Below, piece by piece: positions 62,615-64,000 of a DNA stretch of 64,000 nt (position 1 is its first letter; each line of letters starts with the position of its first letter). The notes beneath the pieces are model-generated. The model was not told the origin of the DNA. It made no database searches and was given only the letters and a program-made list of their open reading frames with translations. The position numbers and the translations under genes are program-made. The DNA is from Longimicrobiaceae bacterium (GTDB taxonomy: Bacteria > Gemmatimonadota > Gemmatimonadetes > Longimicrobiales > Longimicrobiaceae): contig JAUJOM010000013.1 of assembly GCA_030447645.1 (NCBI GenBank), positions 1 to 64,000 of the forward strand, in the 5' to 3' direction.

Positions 62615-63649
62615 ATGGCTACACTGATACACGACAGGCCGGAGCACGTCCGCCTTTCGGCGGAGGGCAAGCCGGTCACCCTGCTCGAAGCGATCCGTGA
62701 GGGCATCTGGGAAGAGATGGAGCGCGACGAGCGGGTTTTCCTGCTCGGTGAAGATATCGGCGCGTACGGCGGTGCGTTCAAGGTCACCGAGGGGATGCAG
62801 GAGCGGTTCGGCGCCCTCAGGGTGATCGACACCCCCATCTCCGAGATCGGGTTCACCGGCGCAGCCGCGGGAGCCGCGCACATGGGAATGCGGCCGGTAG
62901 TGGAGATGCAGTTCATCGACTTCATCTCCTGCGCCTATGACATGATCACCAACTACATCGCCACCAGCCGCTACCGTGGCTCGGGTGGAGTGCCGATGGT
63001 GATCCGGGGACCGTCGGGCGGCGGCGTGCGTGGGGGACCCTTTCATTCGCAGAACCCGGAGATGGCGTTCTTCCACACGCCGGGCCTCAAGATCGTGTAC
63101 CCCTCCACTGCGTACGACGCCAAAGGGTTGATCAAGGCTGCGATTCGCGACCCCGACCCGGTTTTGTTTTTTGAGCACAAGTGGCTTTACCGTCGCCCGC
63201 AACTGCGGGAGGTACTCCCGGCCGAGGATTACACCGTGCCACTGGGCGAGGCGCGCACCCACCGGGAGGGCACGGACGTCAGCATCGTCACCTATGCCGC
63301 CATGGTTCACAAGAGCCAGGAGGCCGCCGAGCAGCTCCAACGTGAAGACGGGCTTTCGGTGGAGATCATCGACCTGCGCACCCTGCTCCCCCTGGACGAA
63401 GAGGCGATTCTGGCGAGCGTCCGCAAGACCAATCGGCTGCTCGTGGTGCACGAAGACACCCGCACCGGTGGGATAGCCGGCGAGATCGCCATGCGCGTGA
63501 ATGAAAAGGCCTTTGAATGGCTGGACGCGCCCATCCTGCGCGTAGCCGCGCTGGACGCGCCCATCCCGTACTCGCCTCCGCTGGAGGATTTCTTCCTGCC
63601 CGGCGTGGAGGACATCGTCAAGGCCGTTCGTCATCTGGCGGCGTACTGA
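62615..63649 (+). CDS. 2-oxoacid dehydrogenase E1 component, beta subunit
   Basis: A 344-residue partner of E1alpha. Signatures are LGEDIGAYGGAFKVTEGMQ, DTPISEIGFTGAAAGAAHMG, the EMQFIDFI strand and YPSTAYDAKGLIKAAIRDPDPV, followed by the transketolase C-terminal domain (LLVVHEDTRTGGIAGEI). Together the subunits form an alpha2beta2 E1. It is in one operon with E1alpha and E2. Confidence 0.94.
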   Translation: MATLIHDRPEHVRLSAEGKPVTLLEAIREGIWEEMERDERVFLLGEDIGAYGGAFKVTEGMQERFGALRVIDTPISEIGFTGAAAGAAHMGMRPVVEMQFIDFISCAYDMITNYIATSRYRGSGGVPMVIRGPSGGGVRGGPFHSQNPEMAFFHTPGLKIVYPSTAYDAKGLIKAAIRDPDPVLFFEHKWLYRRPQLREVLPAEDYTVPLGEARTHREGTDVSIVTYAAMVHKSQEAAEQLQREDGLSVEIIDLRTLLPLDEEAILASVRKTNRLLVVHEDTRTGGIAGEIAMRVNEKAFEWLDAPILRVAALDAPIPYSPPLEDFFLPGVEDIVKAVRHLAAY

Positions 63650-63677
63650 TCCCCAAATTCCTGGACTGCTGACTTTC

Positions 63678-64000
63678 ATGGCCCGTATCGAAGTGCCGAT
63701 GCCCCAGATGGGCGAATCGATCGCCGAGGGAACTGTATCCGTCTGGCGGAAGAAGGTGGGGGAGCGTGTGGAGCGCGACGAACCGATCATGGAGATCTCC
63801 ACCGACAAGGTGGATGCGGAGATTCCTTCTCCCGCGGCCGGAGTGCTGGCGGAGATCGCGGTCCAGGAGGGGCAGACGGTGGAGGTGGGGACGGTAGTCG
63901 CATACATCGACACCGAGGCCGCCGTGGGCGCCCAGCCGGGCGCACCCTCGTCGGCGCCCGCCGAGCCGGCGATGGCCGGCGAACAGCCCACGACGCTGCC
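63678..64000 (+). CDS. dihydrolipoamide acyltransferase (E2), truncated by the window end
   Basis: The first 107 residues are visible. A lipoyl domain covers residues 1-80 with the lipoylated lysine K44 in EISTDKVDAEIP, and a Pro/Ala linker follows. The N-terminus MARIEVPMPQMGESIAEG is typical of E2 subunits of the branched-chain or 2-oxoglutarate type. The frame is open to the end of the window. It starts 28 nt after E1beta. Confidence 0.92.
   Translation, partial: MARIEVPMPQMGESIAEGTVSVWRKKVGERVERDEPIMEISTDKVDAEIPSPAAGVLAEIAVQEGQTVEVGTVVAYIDTEAAVGAQPGAPSSAPAEPAMAGEQPTTL

Overview
The window is a high-GC chromosomal segment from a Gram-negative-type (diderm) bacterium. It carries several lipoproteins, a signal-peptide-bearing beta-barrel protein, a GT9 heptosyltransferase-like enzyme, FtsEX-EnvC and tandem SurA/PrsA-type chaperones. 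The mixture fits a Gemmatimonadota-like lineage (eRF1-like baeRF protein, YpdA-type thiol reductase, M28/M32 peptidases, a YqfF/PgpH-PhoH-YbeY cluster), but that placement is an inference from gene content. Most of the window is tightly packed housekeeping DNA, with many 4-nt ATGA/GTGA/TTGA start-stop overlaps.

Layout. Positions 1-1360 are the accessory end: the right margin of an element integrated at a tRNA-Arg(CCG) gene, a displaced tRNA 3' fragment (401-442), a small lipoprotein gene and a second, degraded copy of the attachment region (1301-1359). A thioredoxin-fold protein, an eRF1-like zinc-ribbon protein and an unknown partner follow. A minus-strand run (16.3 to 4.0 kb) reads mfd, PrsA-like lipoprotein, surA, pdxA, ftsE, ftsX, envC, holB, moaC, lytic transglycosylase. 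A plus-strand run (16.4-26.9 kb) holds an M28 peptidase, lepA, a GT9 transferase, ROK and PfkB kinases, a STAS-ATPase/cyclophilin/STAS-wHTH group, a transsulfuration enzyme and ypdA. Facing it is a minus-strand purine operon (37.8 to 26.9 kb): truA, purB, M32 carboxypeptidase, purC, pssA, purS, purQ, a BamE-like protein, purL, purF.

From 37.9 kb the plus strand carries trpD, a lexA unit on the opposite strand, trpC-F-B-A, panB-C, a YqeK-like HD protein and a LytR_C protein. Convergent rlmN, then vanZ, aspS, phoH, pgpH, ybeY, mgtE and recN follow. A convergent outer-membrane protein precedes an RNA cluster: tRNA-Gly, tRNA-Cys, tRNA-Glu, the small SRP RNA and tRNA-Val. The right end has an L,D-transpeptidase, a nucleotidyltransferase, PBP2, and E1alpha, E1beta and a truncated E2 of a 2-oxoacid dehydrogenase.

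Two signals cut across the genes. First, at least twelve apparent single-base indels interrupt otherwise well-conserved genes (envC, holB, PrsA-like, GT9, M32, yqeK, aspS). Seven of them fall between 5.63 and 6.62 kb, so consensus-sequence error is the simplest explanation. Second, several promoters share a TTGAYG / TAAWYT or TAGCTT pattern. Three of them (mfd, truA, vanZ) lie so close to the start codon that leaderless mRNAs are likely.
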